From CAIQPS01 sp963721365 (GTDB lineage: Bacteria; Actinomycetota; Thermoleophilia; RBG-16-64-13): 14,129 nucleotides of DNA. The notes below the pieces were generated by a model. It saw only the letters and a list, made by a program, of their open reading frames with translations, was not told where the DNA came from and ran no database searches. The position numbers were made by a program, and so were the translations under genes. Shown here in pieces: positions 13,043-14,129 of the stretch (its first letter is position 1; each line of letters begins with the position of its first letter). Where the stretch lies: the NCBI GenBank assembly GCA_963721365.1, contig CAVRJE010000001.1, positions 1-14,129 on the forward strand. The letters run 5' to 3'.

Positions 13043-14107
13043 GTGGACTACGACATCGCGGTGATGCCCGGCGATGGGACCGGCCCCGAGGTAGTGGCCG
13101 AAGGGCTGAAAGTCCTGAAAGTGGCGGCGGCGCGCGCCGGCTTCACCTATGCGTTGACGAACTACGATTTTGGCGGCGACCGCTATCTGCGGACGGGCGA
13201 GACGCTGCCCGATTCGGCCATATCGGAGCTGGGCGGGCACGACGCCATCTTCCTGGGGGCCATCGGCCATCCGGATGTCAAGCCCGGGCATCCTCGAGCA
13301 GGGTATCCTGCTCAAGGCCCGTTTCGCTCTCGATCAGTACATCAACCTGCGCCCCGTCAAGCTGTACCCGGGCGTCGAGACGCCGCTCAAGGACAAGGGG
13401 CCCGAGGAGATCGACTTCGTCGTGGTCCGCGAGAACACGGAGGAGCTTTACGCGGCATCGGCGGCTACCTGAAGAAAGGCACCCCGGACGAGATCGCGAC
13501 GCAGGTGAGCGTGAACACCCGCAAAGGGGTCGAGCGCTGCATCCGCTATGCCTTCGACTACGCGGCCCGGGCCGACCGTCGCGGGCAGCTCACCCTGGTG
13601 GGCAAGACCAACGTGCTCACCTTCGCCTGGGATCTCTGGTGGCGGGCGTTCAACGAGATCGGTGACGCAAGGACTACCCGACATCAAGCGGGACTACAAC
13701 CACGTGGACGCGACCTGCATGTGGTTCGTCAAGAACCCCGAGTGGTTCGACGTCATCGTCACCGATAACATGTTCGGCGACATCATCACCGACCTGGGCG
13801 CCATGATCCAGGGCGGCATGGGCGTGGCCGCCGGCGGGAACATCAACCCGGAAGGCGTCGGCATGTTCGAGCCCATGGGCGGGTCGCGCCCCCAAGTACA
13901 CCGGCCAGAACGTCATCAACCCGCTGGCTGCCATCGGGGCCGTGGGCGATGATGCTGGACTACCTGGGCCAGACCGAGGCCGCCGGGTGGGTGGAAGAAG
14001 GCGTCATCCGTGCCGTCGGCAAGATGAAGTCGCTGTCGGCCGGGCAGATGGGCATGGGCACCGACGCCGTGGGTGACCTGGTGGCCGAGTACGTGGCCAA
14101 AGGCTGA
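13043..14107 (+). CDS. leuB: 3-isopropylmalate dehydrogenase-like protein, about six frameshifts
   Basis: GTG 13043 follows AAAGGAACC and opens with 'DYDIAVMPGDGTGPEVVAEG', the N-terminus of the isopropylmalate/isocitrate dehydrogenase family. The frame changes near 13285-13290 (extra base; then 'GILEQGILLKARFALDQYIN') and near 13455 (missing base; then 'IGGYLKKGTPDEIATQVSVN'). Two missing bases near 13666 and 13680 lead to 'DIKRDYNHVDATCMWFVKNP'. Extra bases near 13888-13895 and 13947 lead to 'MMLDYLGQTEAAGWVEEGVI'. The gene ends at TGA 14105-14107. The net change is zero, giving 354 residues, the normal LeuB length, and there is no nonsense codon in the true frames. The enzyme oxidises and decarboxylates 3-isopropylmalate with NAD. 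'VRENTEELYA' is closer to the tartrate/isocitrate-type loop, so a related hydroxyacid is possible. Confidence 0.8.
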
Positions 14108-14129
14108 TCGGGGCGCGGCGTAACGCGAC

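Noticed and set aside
13270..13960. Programmed ribosomal frameshifting in leuB
   Set aside because: About six shifts in both directions at unrelated sequences, with no slippery heptamer and downstream structure; consensus error is simpler.

Overview
This window is high-GC DNA. Its gene families (ThiF/MoeB relative, actinobacterial-type LeuC/LeuD/LeuB, hemerythrin plus CPGS-type cysteine protein, stand-alone LigD-type 3'-phosphoesterase, WG-repeat lipoprotein) fit a deep-branching, probably anaerobic or microaerophilic actinobacterium; a Chloroflexota-like host is the main alternative. The assignment rests on family flavour and codon bias only. No tRNA, rRNA, CRISPR array, insertion sequence or phage gene was seen, and no gene-free stretch exceeds about 300 bases.

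Layout. 1-622 (+): the 3' end of a ThiF/MoeB-family gene and a small DUF6812-like protein, closed by a strong hairpin. 735-2746 (-): a three-gene run of a two-helix membrane protein, a LigD-like 3'-phosphoesterase and a frameshifted SDR. 2878-7947 (+): MscS channel, frameshifted MFS transporter, second SDR, a decayed WG-repeat gene and an intact WG-repeat lipoprotein. 8036-11009 (-): hemerythrin-domain protein, CPGS protein (ATGA overlap), SanA/YdcF-like membrane protein and HAD hydrolase. 11231-14107 (+): leuC, leuD, leuB, behind a good sigma-70-type promoter.

How the genes relate. leuCDB encodes isomerisation and oxidative decarboxylation in leucine biosynthesis (or a close 2-oxoacid elongation route). 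The hemerythrin and CPGS genes look like an O2/NO/redox-linked pair. A perfect FNR/CRP-type palindrome (TTGACATATGTCAA) sits about 42 bases before their likely transcription start. Three genes (mscS, the SanA-like gene, the HAD gene) lack a Shine-Dalgarno but have a -10 hexamer 6-7 bases before the start codon, which points to leaderless mRNAs.

Quality caveat. leuB carries about six single-base indels, the distal 735-1753 SDR three and the MFS gene one. In each case the protein is well preserved in alternating frames without a nonsense codon, so consensus errors are more likely than true gene decay. The WG-repeat relic at 6151-6770 is different: it also has an in-frame stop at a repeat tryptophan and is more likely a real pseudogene.
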